In this document: positions 18,201 through 26,614 of the stretch, piece after piece
How positions within the stretch are numbered: the first letter of the stretch is position 1
Layout of the letters: each line of letters opens with the position of its first letter
Source: Verrucomicrobiales bacterium
GTDB taxonomy: Bacteria; Verrucomicrobiota; Verrucomicrobiia; Verrucomicrobiales; DEV007
Reading direction: 5' to 3'
Length of the DNA stretch: 64,000 nucleotides
Assembly (NCBI GenBank): GCA_002698785.1
Contig: PAAG01000059.1
Coordinates: 434,001-498,000, forward strand
Notes under the pieces: model-generated
The model's input: the letters and a program-made list of their open reading frames with translations, nothing else
Told to the model about the DNA's origin: nothing
The model's database searches: none
Translations under genes and position numbers: made by a program

Positions 18201-18453
18201 GCTCATTGTAAGGAACAAGCTCTTGAATAGGACGCTTACAAGCGACACCAAAACCAGCGAGAGCCGTCGAAGCCCCCATCAGCTTCACAAAACTCCTGCG
18301 TGAAGTCTCATCCATCTCCAGCTCCTGAGCCCCCTGCGGAAACTCACGCTCAAGCCATTGATTGAACTCCTGCGAACCCTCAAGTTCACCGAGACTCCTC
18401 CACTGGATTCGTGAAGATTCCGGTTCTTCCGGATGTTGCCACTTACGCTTCAT
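15205..18453 (-). CDS. actB: Alternative complex III iron-sulfur subunit ActB
   Basis: The largest ACIII subunit (1082 residues), a fusion of a molybdopterin-oxidoreductase-like domain without a bound Mo cofactor in known ACIIIs (about 60-720) and a C-terminal ferredoxin-type domain (about 780-1040). A twin-arginine signal (SRRSFVKLMGAS, about 51-62) follows a long cytoplasmic N-terminal segment. Cysteine clusters for four Fe-S centres are visible: CTGCNACVIAC, CQQCESAPCETVC, CIGTRYCANNC and CTYCVQR followed by ACQDSC. In ACIII these carry electrons from the quinol site to the cytochrome subunits. It follows actA after 29 nt. Confidence 0.95.
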   Translation of the reverse strand: MKRKWQHPEEPESSRIQWRSLGELEGSQEFNQWLEREFPQGAQELEMDETSRRSFVKLMGASTALAGFGVACKRPIQELVPYNEHVEWVIPGKALYYSSAKPALNGLGCDPLVVTTYEGRPTKVDGNRLHPAVSGGSSAFTQASILELYDQDRSKGYLSGGKETTKADFEEFLKGFREGASGDKVAFLVSDTTSPTTLRLREEVAKKYAGAKFYAYEALRPEGALAAAADLYGAGALPVVSLKGAKRVLSLNCDFLGYETIGEDAQSEFSAGRNPEKNEEINRLYSVESAFTLTGGMADHRYRLAASQVLPVAALIAKELGGALGDGALTAAADAVLKGVVTSVYNLEWIQECAADLASQPGGSVVLAGGRQSKEVHLLVAAINSALGAYGPFVSVVDHKLPENAGIKDLADSLNAGEVETLFILNEGDVAFDAPADLGFADLLAGVKTVVHLGYHVNETAKLATWHVPETHYLEAWGDFFSLSGVYSVQQPMITPLWGGTSINAFLLSLFNEEASEEAIFGWVKDTFAEVGGSDWTAALRDGFAKGASLPKKDFSGEVGQIGAVTVADLPHPEGLEVVLTVGGTTYDGRFANNGWLQEAPDPITKLTWDNAALVSIYTAEVLKLENGDLVELTVGDRKVVAPILKAPGHADFCISLAVGYYGGKATGTVSSGVGFDAYPLMTTAQSLVVSGVMLRKLGRSHELALTAEHYSMEGRAIAREGTAEMYEEDPHFAAHQGMDHHIPKNTSLYEGPDYKNGGTQKNPYVGVLPGHEFRADPNHQWAMTIDLNTCTGCNACVIACQAENNIPIVGKDQVIAGREMHWIRMDRYFTSPKDKETVAERGTAWDYITQKESTQDTPGQRRVDDDHVEMISQPVACQQCESAPCETVCPVNATVHTGDGLNAMTYNRCIGTRYCANNCPYKARRFNYYDYNKRPIDQIELGPLAPAAGNATTTQRFQKNPNVTVRMRGVIEKCTYCVQRISAAKIAAKAAAQDSNDVQVKADSFTVACQDSCGAGAIVFGNLKNPKDKINSVAGKKNPRDYDLLKYIGTRPRTSFQARIKNPNPKMPGAKLVGTVTSKMH

Positions 18454-18482
18454 TCAAATAGGTAAAAATCGTCGCTCTCGTA

Positions 18483-19244
18483 TCATCGGTGACAGGCCGC
18501 ACAATCCTGAGGTGGATGCACATCCCATGCTTGTTGCAGGTGCGCACCTATCAGCTTGCGGTCCCACTTCTTCCCGGCATCCGACTCTTTCAAGTCCTCA
18601 ACCGACTCGCCCGTCTTGCCGGCGATGTAGGCGTAAAATTCATCTTGGTCCAGATCATCTTCACTCCAGTCCAGATTAGTCACTTCATCAATAGGACGCA
18701 GAACCTTCTCAGGATTTCGGTGACAATCCAGACACCAGCTCATACTCAAAGGCTTAGCGTGATACACGACCGGCATCTCGTCAATCCGCCCGTGACATTC
18801 AACACAGCTGACACCGCGATTCACGTGAACTGAGTGATCGAAATACGCATAGTCAGGAACCTTGTGAATCTGCACCCACTCAATCGGCTCTCCGGTGTAA
18901 TTCTCGTAGTTCTCATCCATCGCCTGACGCAGGGGCTCAAGCTTCGGAGAATCAGACTTCACCTTCCCTGGACCATGACAGTTCCAGCAAACCTGTGCCG
19001 CCGGAATGTTGGAGTGAAGGGAGTCCTCCACAAAACTGTGACAGTAGCGGCAGTCCATTCCGAGCTGACCAGCATGAAGACTGTGATCAAAAGGAATCGG
19101 TTGCTGCGGCATGTACCCGACCCGCGTGTATTTCGGGGTCCAAGAATACCAAGCGACGGCGATAACGCATGTCCCGAGAGCCCCGAGACATATCAGAATC
19201 TTTACAGCGAGGTAGTTTGTCCAGCGTGGAAAAATATTGCCCAT
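18483..19244 (-). CDS. actA: Alternative complex III pentaheme cytochrome c
   Basis: ActA, the pentaheme cytochrome of ACIII and first gene of the operon. The 253-residue product has one N-terminal membrane helix (about 11-33) and five C-x2-C-H motifs: CRYCH 65-69, CWNCH 86-90, CVECH 147-151, CLDCH 171-175 and CAACH 248-252, the last one residue from the C-terminus. Extra His residues (HSLH, DHSVH) are probable distal ligands. I chose the ATG at 19244; a TTG four codons upstream is the only alternative. A perfect Rex-type palindrome begins 28 nt upstream of the start codon. Confidence 0.95.
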   Translation of the reverse strand: MGNIFPRWTNYLAVKILICLGALGTCVIAVAWYSWTPKYTRVGYMPQQPIPFDHSLHAGQLGMDCRYCHSFVEDSLHSNIPAAQVCWNCHGPGKVKSDSPKLEPLRQAMDENYENYTGEPIEWVQIHKVPDYAYFDHSVHVNRGVSCVECHGRIDEMPVVYHAKPLSMSWCLDCHRNPEKVLRPIDEVTNLDWSEDDLDQDEFYAYIAGKTGESVEDLKESDAGKKWDRKLIGAHLQQAWDVHPPQDCAACHR

Positions 19245-19271
19245 TCGGATTACCAAGACGCCCCACTTAAT

Positions 19272-19295
19272 CGCTTGTGAAATATTTCACAAGCG
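19272..19295. promoter_or_regulatory. Rex-type operator upstream of the ACIII/oxidase operon
   Basis: A perfect 24-bp palindrome whose central 18 bp, TTGTGAAATATTTCACAA (19275-19292), fit the Rex repressor consensus TTGTGAA-N4-TTCACAA. Rex leaves its operator when NADH is high, and its known targets include respiratory genes. The site lies 28-51 nt before the actA start, where a bound repressor would block transcription. On the plus strand it is followed by T6, so it could also serve as a terminator for plus-strand transcripts, but no plus-strand gene precedes it. No rex gene is in the window. Confidence 0.6.
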
Positions 19296-19386
19296 TTTTT
19301 TGGGAGAAAATCCGGCCCAAAGGCTCGAAGGCAGCAGGGCCTCGTTCATATTGCGAAAAACCAGGCCTCCCGGCCCTTTTCCACCA

Positions 19387-19432
19387 CAAAAAATGCGCGG
19401 AACCGGCTGAAGAAATCAGTCAGCTGCCGCGC
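19387..19432 (-). terminator. Rho-independent terminator after the Verru_Chthon cassette
   Basis: On the minus strand GCGCGG (19432-19427) pairs with CCGCGC (19400-19395). An inner stem (GCTGA/TCAGC) strengthens it, and ATTTTTTG follows. It lies 26 nt after the stop codon of cassette protein D and ends that transcript before the respiratory operon promoter. Confidence 0.75.
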
Positions 19433-19457
19433 AAATCAACAGTCGCTTCTTCCTCTC

Positions 19458-20156
19458 CTACTGCGCCTGCGGACGAAACTCGGAGATCTGACCGTTATAC
19501 GGATTAATCTGCAAGCAGAGGTAGTTGTCGGGCGTTCCGCCTTGATTCTCCACTCCTTCGCCCTGAACCAGAGTCAGGTACCACGTGTCTTTGTCGCCAC
19601 TGCCTTGAGACTTGTTCGGGAGATCGGTCGACCCGTCCGGCCGGAACCGAAAGGCCACATAGTCAGACATCTTAGGAGTACCATCTACCCCAACAGGAGC
19701 CGGGCACTCCCCCTCACGCGGTGACACAAAGCCAAACTTCTTATCTGATTTTGATGCGTTGTTCGCTTGATTGGCGTCGAGAAGAGGACTCAACCCTTCA
19801 TGAATCATCACAGGCGGACGAATTCGGAAAAAATTGCTGATCGACACCATGTCTCCCCGCTGATTGTACTGGAACAGCTGGAAAGCGCGAAACGCTTGGT
19901 TTGCTCTCCCGGAAGCCTCATCGGAGATGTTGAAAAATCGAACCTCAACGTCCGCACTTTTTGAAACAGCCAACTGTTGAGCCAAGGTCAGTTGGTTGCG
20001 TATGACAGTCCCCTCTCCAGAGAGACTGTTCGCACCAATTAAGCTGAAAAGGTTCGGTGCGGCAAAGGCGAGCAGCAACCCGACAATCCCGATCACGATC
20101 AGCATCTCGATCAAGGAAAACCCTCGTCTCGTTTTCGAAGCTATATTCTTCATCAT
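19458..20156 (-). CDS. Verru_Chthon cassette protein D (pseudopilin-like)
   Basis: A 232-residue type IV pilin/pseudopilin-like protein of the Verru_Chthon cassette D family. The N-terminus has a basic leader and the class III signal RRGFSLIEMLIVIG with the conserved Glu at +5, then one hydrophobic helix. The segment NSLSGEGTVIRNQLTLAQQLAVSKSADVEVRFF is the GspH-like family signature region. A prepilin peptidase would cleave before Phe. It is the last gene of the cassette, 27 nt after protein C. Start: ATG at 20156 or 20153; a TTG two codons earlier is less likely. Confidence 0.9.
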   Translation of the reverse strand: MMKNIASKTRRGFSLIEMLIVIGIVGLLLAFAAPNLFSLIGANSLSGEGTVIRNQLTLAQQLAVSKSADVEVRFFNISDEASGRANQAFRAFQLFQYNQRGDMVSISNFFRIRPPVMIHEGLSPLLDANQANNASKSDKKFGFVSPREGECPAPVGVDGTPKMSDYVAFRFRPDGSTDLPNKSQGSGDKDTWYLTLVQGEGVENQGGTPDNYLCLQINPYNGQISEFRPQAQ

Positions 20157-20183
20157 TAGCAAAAAAGTTTAGTCAGGAAGCAA

Positions 20184-21221
20184 TCAGTTATCACTCCACT
20201 TTGAATTTCGAAGCATCACCATGGAACTGAAAATCTTGTGATTGATCTTCTTTTCATTCAGATAATCAGTGAGCTCTGCGATGTCCTCATTGTAGCGAGC
20301 AGTGCTACCGAAGAGGCCTGGAGGAACAACTTCCGGCATAGAGTCACCATTGTCAGCAGCAAGTCGCAAAGCAGACTCCTCATCGATCGCAACCATCGTC
20401 AAACGAACCAGAGGAGGCACCTGCTGCCGAAACGACTCAAATCCTTCCTGGTCATCATTCGAATCATAGATGTAGTTCGGCGCAATCGAACTGCTCGTGT
20501 CGTTTCGATTCGATCCCGAAATCAGGGAGTCCCTGGGGGAAACCACGAGAGTCACAATATTATCGGCGAGAGGGTTCAAATGGTCATCAAAACTATCGTT
20601 TGGTGCGAGATTCATGCTTTGGCGAAACCAGTTGGTGAACTCCTGCGGCTCACCGGCATCTCGCTCTTCTCCGCCATCAGCAAACATCTCGTTCAACTCT
20701 GCCGGAGGCCTGAATTCAAAGAGACGATAACGATATCTCAAATCCGATCGAACAAAAGAGGGGCGAAACGTCTCATCGCTTCCAAAAGCAACGAAATAAC
20801 CACGCCCGTTGAACAGGTTATTCAAATTCCGATACTGCGTCGAAAACCCGAGCGGCGCTTGGAAAAACACAGCATGGCCGATCATTTGCTGCTCCGAACT
20901 ATTATCGATCGTCGACGCTTCAGCGACCAGAAACTGCATCTCAGAGGTCCGGTAGTATTGATCCATGAGACCATCACCATCCTCATCCCGAAGGTCGAAA
21001 TAGGTGTTCAGCGACGCCTGCCCCAGATTCTTGGTTATCAAATCAAATGCGACCCGAGCTTCCCTGAACTGGCTGATCCGGCTCTCGGAGTATGTCCAAC
21101 TCTTCTGAACCTGATCGAGCATTATCGTCAACATAAGCATGAGTACGGATAGGATCCCCATCGCGACCATGAGCTCAATCAAGGAGAAAGCCTTGGAACG
21201 TATTGTTTTGTAAGAAGTCAT
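20184..21221 (-). CDS. Verru_Chthon cassette protein C (pseudopilin-like)
   Basis: A 345-residue pseudopilin-like protein of the cassette C family. It has a prepilin-type signal (KAFSLIELMVAMG, about residues 10-22) and a single N-terminal helix. The conserved SRISQFREARVAFDLITKNLGQASLNTYFD segment follows; the rest is a soluble Asp/Asn-rich minor-pilin (GspJ-like) domain. It is probably an envelope-anchored minor pilin assembled with cassette proteins B and D. The cassette's function is not known. The start is one base after the stop of protein B, so translation is likely coupled. Confidence 0.9.
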   Translation of the reverse strand: MTSYKTIRSKAFSLIELMVAMGILSVLMLMLTIMLDQVQKSWTYSESRISQFREARVAFDLITKNLGQASLNTYFDLRDEDGDGLMDQYYRTSEMQFLVAEASTIDNSSEQQMIGHAVFFQAPLGFSTQYRNLNNLFNGRGYFVAFGSDETFRPSFVRSDLRYRYRLFEFRPPAELNEMFADGGEERDAGEPQEFTNWFRQSMNLAPNDSFDDHLNPLADNIVTLVVSPRDSLISGSNRNDTSSSIAPNYIYDSNDDQEGFESFRQQVPPLVRLTMVAIDEESALRLAADNGDSMPEVVPPGLFGSTARYNEDIAELTDYLNEKKINHKIFSSMVMLRNSKWSDN

Positions 21222-21222
21222 T

Positions 21223-21789
21223 TCAATTAGTCTTCAGTTTCCTGCCCGAATCGACCACGTAGGTCTGGTAGGTCGAAATCATATTTCGATTTATCTTATC
21301 GTCGAAATCAAAATCTTCCCCTCTGCCACCCACTGCAGCGATCTCGATCACAGCCACTCGCAGGTCCTCATTCACATCCGTTCCTTGATTGAAGCTGAAT
21401 CCACCGAACGAAGAGCCTCCGACACTTGCGGGCAAACTCCCCGTCAACGGAGTAGGAACAGAGAGACGAGCTGTGTAAATGTGCTCAAAGCTACCCTTGG
21501 CACTCGCGCCGACATCACTATCTCCCAGCTCCTCCCCCTGAGCATCGTAGTAGAATTCACGCCCGTCATAGGATTCATCCAGGGTTTCAAATTCTGCCAT
21601 TTGCAACTCATTGAGCAACTGCTGGTGAATCCTCGCTTCAATCGCCTCATCCCCCGCTTCCCGCATCGTATCCATCCCCTGCGGAATGAGGCCGATCAGA
21701 GTAACGAGCGCCACCGCAGCGATAGCCATGGCTATGGTGACCTCAACGAGGCTGAAGCCCTTATCTACTTTCTTTTGAACAACTTTCAT
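21223..21789 (-). CDS. Verru_Chthon cassette protein B (pseudopilin-like)
   Basis: A 188-residue protein of the cassette B family, related to minor pseudopilins (GspI/PilV-like). The prepilin signal KGFSLVEVTIAMAIAAVALVTLIGL (residues about 9-33) carries Glu at +5 and runs into the helix. The following GLIPQGMDTMREAGDEAIEARIHQQLLNE is typical of the family. The stop codon ends one base before the protein C start. It follows protein A by 21 nt. Confidence 0.9.
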   Translation of the reverse strand: MKVVQKKVDKGFSLVEVTIAMAIAAVALVTLIGLIPQGMDTMREAGDEAIEARIHQQLLNELQMAEFETLDESYDGREFYYDAQGEELGDSDVGASAKGSFEHIYTARLSVPTPLTGSLPASVGGSSFGGFSFNQGTDVNEDLRVAVIEIAAVGGRGEDFDFDDKINRNMISTYQTYVVDSGRKLKTN

Positions 21790-21810
21790 TTCGATAAACG
21801 AATCGATAAA

Positions 21811-24800
21811 TTACGGAGCGAAACGACGAGGATTCACGACGCGAAACTCATAGTAGGGATCGATTGAATCATCAGTTCCGCCAGATGGAGCCGAGGTGGA
21901 AAAGTCCGGAAGCGTCTCCAGATTCGGATCCACAAATCTTTCCACAATGGAATCCCCACGGTATTCAGCAACAACAGAATCCAGCTCAGGCTTCCAGGTT
22001 TCATAGCCTGAACCACCAGTACGACGCGACTGCTTCAAGACCTGTGCACGATAGTGAACGCGGAAGGTATTAGACTTCGTCGTCACTCGCTGCTGGATAT
22101 TCGCATAAGGACGCTCCCTGGAGTTATCCCCTACGAGCGAGTGATCCCTCCAATAACTACCATCCTCCATTTCTTCAAGCTCAGGAGTGTAAGTCCCCAT
22201 CGACGAACTCGGTTTGTTGATACGGGAAGCAATATCCTCCGGTATCAGGTGGATATCGCAGATTTCCGTAGCCGACTTAAAGGCGTCGGCCCCATCCGCA
22301 AACTTCGTCTCGAACTGATCGAGCGTAGCCTGATCGACAATAGCAGAACGGAGGTTGACCCCCTGAAGCTTTCCACCATACGGGTTATCCCTCCAATGAT
22401 AGCCACGTCCCCGACCCCGGGCATGTTTATAATCCTGGTGCCATTCTTTGGGAATGCAGACCATGAACTCTGATCGGAAGACACCTCTCAGCGCCGTGTT
22501 CCGGGTGATATGAAGGAATGGCAGAATCTGGTAATTCAAATTCACTTTACCCGCCGTCGACAGAGGCTCACTGATCGCATATGGCTCCACAACGGGCATC
22601 CAGAAGAAATCCATCAGGAGATGGTCTGGAGGGCTCACCGCACCCGGATGATCCGAGTAACCATTCCCGATCACATTGGGTCGGAAAAGAAGTGTCTGCC
22701 ACGGCCTGTCTGTGTTCACACCCGTCGGGATCGAGCCGAACATTCCCGGCCCGGAAACCAGTCGATTCGGGGAGAAATAGGCAGGCCCGCCCGATTCGGC
22801 ATACTCGGGGTGACTGTAATATGGGAATTCTCCGTAATTTCGTCGCGCCTCCCAGTAATCATTAATTTCCTGAGTCATCCGCGTGCGCAACGAGTGCACA
22901 TTCCCCTCATCAGGCTTGTTGATGTAAGGCCCGTCAATCATCGTGCCCGACCCATTATCGAAGTCGCCATACAACTGCACTTGCTCGGACTTCTCCGTTG
23001 GGAAAGGAAATGGAATCCGATTGTTGTAGCTGTTATTCCCGGGTAGGTCAGGAATGATCAAGTGGTCCCGCTCATCGGCGGTACTCGGTTGGAAAGTCCC
23101 CAGACCTGCACCAATCGCGTTGGTCAAGGAGTGCGCCTGTAGGACATTACCGTTGTTATAGTTTCGGTGAGGCCTGTAATACGAATCGTTCGCCTCGATC
23201 TTATCCTTTGCCATTACCAGGCGTATATCTCCGTGACGAACCGCAACTTGCCGAACCACATCCCCAGGCATGATGTAGGTTTGGCGACCATCCCAGTGGT
23301 TGGTCAGATACACCATACGCCCATTGGTGAATGTGTTATTGCCGTTATCTGTTCCACCGGAAACCCCGGTAAGCCCCCTCATTCTCGCTTTCGTGGTAGA
23401 AGTCGCGACCGGGTTTGCCGGGTCGGCTGTCAGGCTGGCAAACTCCAGCGGACCACCAGAGTCATTTGAAAGGTGATCGAACTCATTCACACGTCCCCGA
23501 TACCCACCTACCGCAAACGGCGCCTGCATCTGAAACGCAGGGAACTCGAGATCGATGTCTTGGATCAACTCACCGCCGACGGCATCTGTCGCGGAGCTTT
23601 CAGTATGTTTTGTCCCTCCGCTGAAAATTTGGAAGTTCACACGGCTGTTTTGAAACGCGACCGTGTCGGCGGCAACACGGAACGGAACGGTAACAAGATC
23701 ATATTTGTACGCCTGAGCGATGTCACTGTCGTTCCCACCAAGATCTCGGTCAATCTTACTCATCTGAGAATCAATCTGGTTGTATCCCACATCCAGCGGT
23801 GTCAAACGACAACGGACAAGGCGGTTTCGAATGAACCCGTCTTCCGACATGTGCCACCACAGGTTTCTCTCCAATTCATCGCGTCCACGTTCCTGCAAAG
23901 GCTGCCGAGCGCTCATGGTGTAGCCAAAAGGCAAAAGGCCACCCCAGGATCGAGCCCCACCTTGCTTGTGCGGTTTCGCCCAGTTCGTAGCCCAGATGTA
24001 TACATTCTGTTGCTTTTCGCCAAACCGAGCGTCATCAAATCCAAGGAAACCGACTTCGCCTTCGGGAGTATCAAATCTCATCCCATCCTTACGAGTGATG
24101 ACGACCTCCATATCAGGATTGATCGACCCCCACCCAATGCTTGGGCAAAACAGATTAAAGTGGAACGCTGCCTGAAGACATTTCTCCCCTTGCTTCAGTC
24201 GCATGTTCTCGCAAGCAGCCTTCGTAATTAACGAGCGATTGTATTTGTTCGCCGAAGGGTTGCTCAAAACCGCGTCCCGGTAACCTGCGTCGAGAAATGC
24301 CAACTGCCAGTTCCAGTTCTCCTGTTCAAACGCAGCCGCATACTCATCAGGATTCGACATTTCCAACTGCTGCAACCAAGTCGGCTGGCTGGACTTGACA
24401 TTCATTTGAGTTCCCGGCGGAAGCGGCGGCAAATTCATCCAAGCCTGACCTTCAGGAGGATCGACCGTTCTTCCCCTGTAGTCGACTACTCCAGGATACT
24501 TGGGCCCGACGGCACCCGGCTGCCCGGCACAAATGACGTGAACCTCAGCACCAGCGAGGGTGAAAAATCGCCCCATCCCCCCTGTTCCGTCGATCCGAAT
24601 CGGCACGACCTGGCCATGCCCTTTGTGGCCGAAACCAGGTTCCTCCAAATCCCTCGGATTCGTGTAGGCGCGTGTATTCGCGGTGTTCACTGATGCAAAG
24701 GCATCCTCGAAATCATCATACAGGGTATCGTCGTGCAGATTCGTCGACCTGATGTAGTCGAAGATCATCGTGAGGATTTGCTGTGCATCCTCAGGATACT

Positions 24801-26352
24801 TGTCGAAAAAGCTGGCTCCGTAACCTGGGACAGGCTCCTGCATCAAGTAGAGCAAATACTGATAAATCTCGATATTTCGCGGGATATTGGCGTAATCATA
24901 CGTCGGACTATCCGCCTTCTCCCTTTTAAAAATGTAGTCGTAAGGATTGTCCGAACCTCCGCCGACGGAAGCGCAATAATGAATCAAACGATCGAACGGG
25001 CTCAAATGTGTTTCATAAGTCTGCGAATCTCTTTCAGCGTTGTAAATCGGCCAGATTGCTACGCGAGGCAGATTGAACATATTGGTTTCAGGAGCACGAC
25101 TTACCGCAGTCACGAAAAAGCGCGATCTTTCCAGATACTCACTGAGTTCGTCAGCAGGGATTGGATTGCCCTGAGCATCGGGAAATTCGTGCGGCTCGCG
25201 ATCCGAACGCATGATCATGTCATCCAGCGTCGGAAAGAGAGGCTCGGTATCGGCAATCAATCCGTTCGCTTCAGCAGGATTTCGAGTGTTAATCAGACGC
25301 GTACCTGACTCAGATCCGCCGCCCACAACTCGAGGCACAACATCGAAGAGCATCTCCATTGCATCCCGGTCGTTGACAATGTTGAGAATACCAGGAGCAA
25401 GCGCAGGTCCCAAGTGAGTCGTAGCAGGGTGCCCCGGATAACGCTGCCACTCATGCTGCGCAGGCTGGAAACGCCCCATCGCCATATCCAGTTCGCCTCC
25501 CGCTTTGGGAATATCCCAGGCCAGTCCGCCAGCATGGGTGTTAATGTTGAGCTTACTGGTTTCATCGTCCGCCCAGAAAGCAAAACGTGCCACTATCTGG
25601 TTATCCTCAGTGGGTGATCCAGCGCCGGAAATGGGAGAAAAAGTATATCCGGAGGAGGGTGTTCCTCCGGCCATGTAGCCGATAGTCCCGTCCGCGAGCT
25701 GGTAGAGCCACTTCACAGGCATCGCAACGTGCCCCTTGGCACCAGCGACTTTCGCAGCATCCTGACCGAGCTCACTTTCGGCAACCTGCGATTCGTCGAA
25801 CGTAAATCCCTCTACCCCGTCTCGGTCACCACCCATGGGATTGGGCCATCTTGGTGTGTTCTCAGCACTCGGGTGAACAATCGGATAATAAACCTTTTCA
25901 CCACGAATCACCGGTTCGTTCAAATCCACGTAAATATCTGGGTCATTGTCCCACCCGCCAATCTCGAGAAAGTCGTTTTGTGCATCCGCCGGATCTGGCG
26001 TCTTCATCACTTCGTCCGAATACAGCTTGTAAAGACTGTCGAAAGCGCCACCCGTGGTCCATGTCCGGATCGCCCCCGGCTGAGATGCCCAAGCGTTCTT
26101 GCCTACAATACTTCCGGAGGTTGCCTCTCGGATCTGCGCAATCGCCATATTTATGGCCTGCTCCGCAACCTGCTGAGCCTGAAGGCCGTTCGAGTAAGTA
26201 AACGAAGCTTTGTGCTCACTTGTTGCCAGCGAGAAAAATGTCAGGACCATAATCGTGGTCAATGACATCACAGTGAGAACAGTCACAAGAGCGACACCGC
26301 GCTTACTGCTGGGGAGGAATCGCTTCAATCGGATTTGTTTTGCGATTTTCAT
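21811..26352 (-). CDS. Verru_Chthon cassette protein A (large pilin-associated protein)
   Basis: The large first gene of the cassette, 1513 residues from the preferred ATG at 26352. It begins with a basic stretch and one hydrophobic segment (SSKRGVALVTVLTVMSLTTIMVLTFF), like PilX/GspK proteins that cap pseudopilus tips. Then comes SEHKASFTYSNGLQAQQVAEQAINMAIAQIREA, a typical GspK/PilX-like continuation. The remainder is a very long extracytoplasmic region with many Trp/Tyr/Pro/Asn residues and no repeat. A TTG 17 codons upstream is possible but less convincing. It probably forms an extracellular complex with B, C and D; its target is unknown. Confidence 0.9.
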   Translation of the reverse strand: MKIAKQIRLKRFLPSSKRGVALVTVLTVMSLTTIMVLTFFSLATSEHKASFTYSNGLQAQQVAEQAINMAIAQIREATSGSIVGKNAWASQPGAIRTWTTGGAFDSLYKLYSDEVMKTPDPADAQNDFLEIGGWDNDPDIYVDLNEPVIRGEKVYYPIVHPSAENTPRWPNPMGGDRDGVEGFTFDESQVAESELGQDAAKVAGAKGHVAMPVKWLYQLADGTIGYMAGGTPSSGYTFSPISGAGSPTEDNQIVARFAFWADDETSKLNINTHAGGLAWDIPKAGGELDMAMGRFQPAQHEWQRYPGHPATTHLGPALAPGILNIVNDRDAMEMLFDVVPRVVGGGSESGTRLINTRNPAEANGLIADTEPLFPTLDDMIMRSDREPHEFPDAQGNPIPADELSEYLERSRFFVTAVSRAPETNMFNLPRVAIWPIYNAERDSQTYETHLSPFDRLIHYCASVGGGSDNPYDYIFKREKADSPTYDYANIPRNIEIYQYLLYLMQEPVPGYGASFFDKYPEDAQQILTMIFDYIRSTNLHDDTLYDDFEDAFASVNTANTRAYTNPRDLEEPGFGHKGHGQVVPIRIDGTGGMGRFFTLAGAEVHVICAGQPGAVGPKYPGVVDYRGRTVDPPEGQAWMNLPPLPPGTQMNVKSSQPTWLQQLEMSNPDEYAAAFEQENWNWQLAFLDAGYRDAVLSNPSANKYNRSLITKAACENMRLKQGEKCLQAAFHFNLFCPSIGWGSINPDMEVVITRKDGMRFDTPEGEVGFLGFDDARFGEKQQNVYIWATNWAKPHKQGGARSWGGLLPFGYTMSARQPLQERGRDELERNLWWHMSEDGFIRNRLVRCRLTPLDVGYNQIDSQMSKIDRDLGGNDSDIAQAYKYDLVTVPFRVAADTVAFQNSRVNFQIFSGGTKHTESSATDAVGGELIQDIDLEFPAFQMQAPFAVGGYRGRVNEFDHLSNDSGGPLEFASLTADPANPVATSTTKARMRGLTGVSGGTDNGNNTFTNGRMVYLTNHWDGRQTYIMPGDVVRQVAVRHGDIRLVMAKDKIEANDSYYRPHRNYNNGNVLQAHSLTNAIGAGLGTFQPSTADERDHLIIPDLPGNNSYNNRIPFPFPTEKSEQVQLYGDFDNGSGTMIDGPYINKPDEGNVHSLRTRMTQEINDYWEARRNYGEFPYYSHPEYAESGGPAYFSPNRLVSGPGMFGSIPTGVNTDRPWQTLLFRPNVIGNGYSDHPGAVSPPDHLLMDFFWMPVVEPYAISEPLSTAGKVNLNYQILPFLHITRNTALRGVFRSEFMVCIPKEWHQDYKHARGRGRGYHWRDNPYGGKLQGVNLRSAIVDQATLDQFETKFADGADAFKSATEICDIHLIPEDIASRINKPSSSMGTYTPELEEMEDGSYWRDHSLVGDNSRERPYANIQQRVTTKSNTFRVHYRAQVLKQSRRTGGSGYETWKPELDSVVAEYRGDSIVERFVDPNLETLPDFSTSAPSGGTDDSIDPYYEFRVVNPRRFAP

Positions 26353-26408
26353 GATGAAAAGGGTTAGAATTTGTCGAATCCGGCGGCTCTGCCGCGACTT
26401 CAAATGGA

Positions 26409-26492
26409 TTTACATTGTATATTGATCAAAATACAATGACAATACAAGGCAATTCTGAGAATCGAGGCATTTTTTTGCCAATACATTGTATT
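26409..26492. promoter_or_regulatory. Three related ATACA-TGTAT elements before cassette protein A
   Basis: The 262-nt gap between aroA and cassette protein A contains a perfect 13-nt palindrome, AATACATTGTATT (26480-26492), a second similar copy TTTACATTGTATA (26409-26421), and a half-site in the opposite sense, AATACAATGACA (about 26430-26441). A GGCA-T-run-TGCC hairpin lies at about 26467-26479. The local sequence is much more AT-rich than the genes. The repeats look like binding sites for a dimeric regulator of the cassette; the regulator is unknown. Confidence 0.45.
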
Positions 26493-26614
26493 TACACGGT
26501 CAAAACGCGCCCGGAAGAACGAATATTCCGCGGGATATCGCCGAGAAAATCAATTTTCGATTCCTCAATCAAGAAAAATCCGACCGGATGCAAACCGCCG
26601 GTTCGCGCCGCAGA

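Noticed and set aside
19272-19301. Palindrome plus T6 read as a plus-strand intrinsic terminator
   Set aside because: No plus-strand gene ends here; the Rex-type consensus and position before actA explain it better, though both roles are possible.
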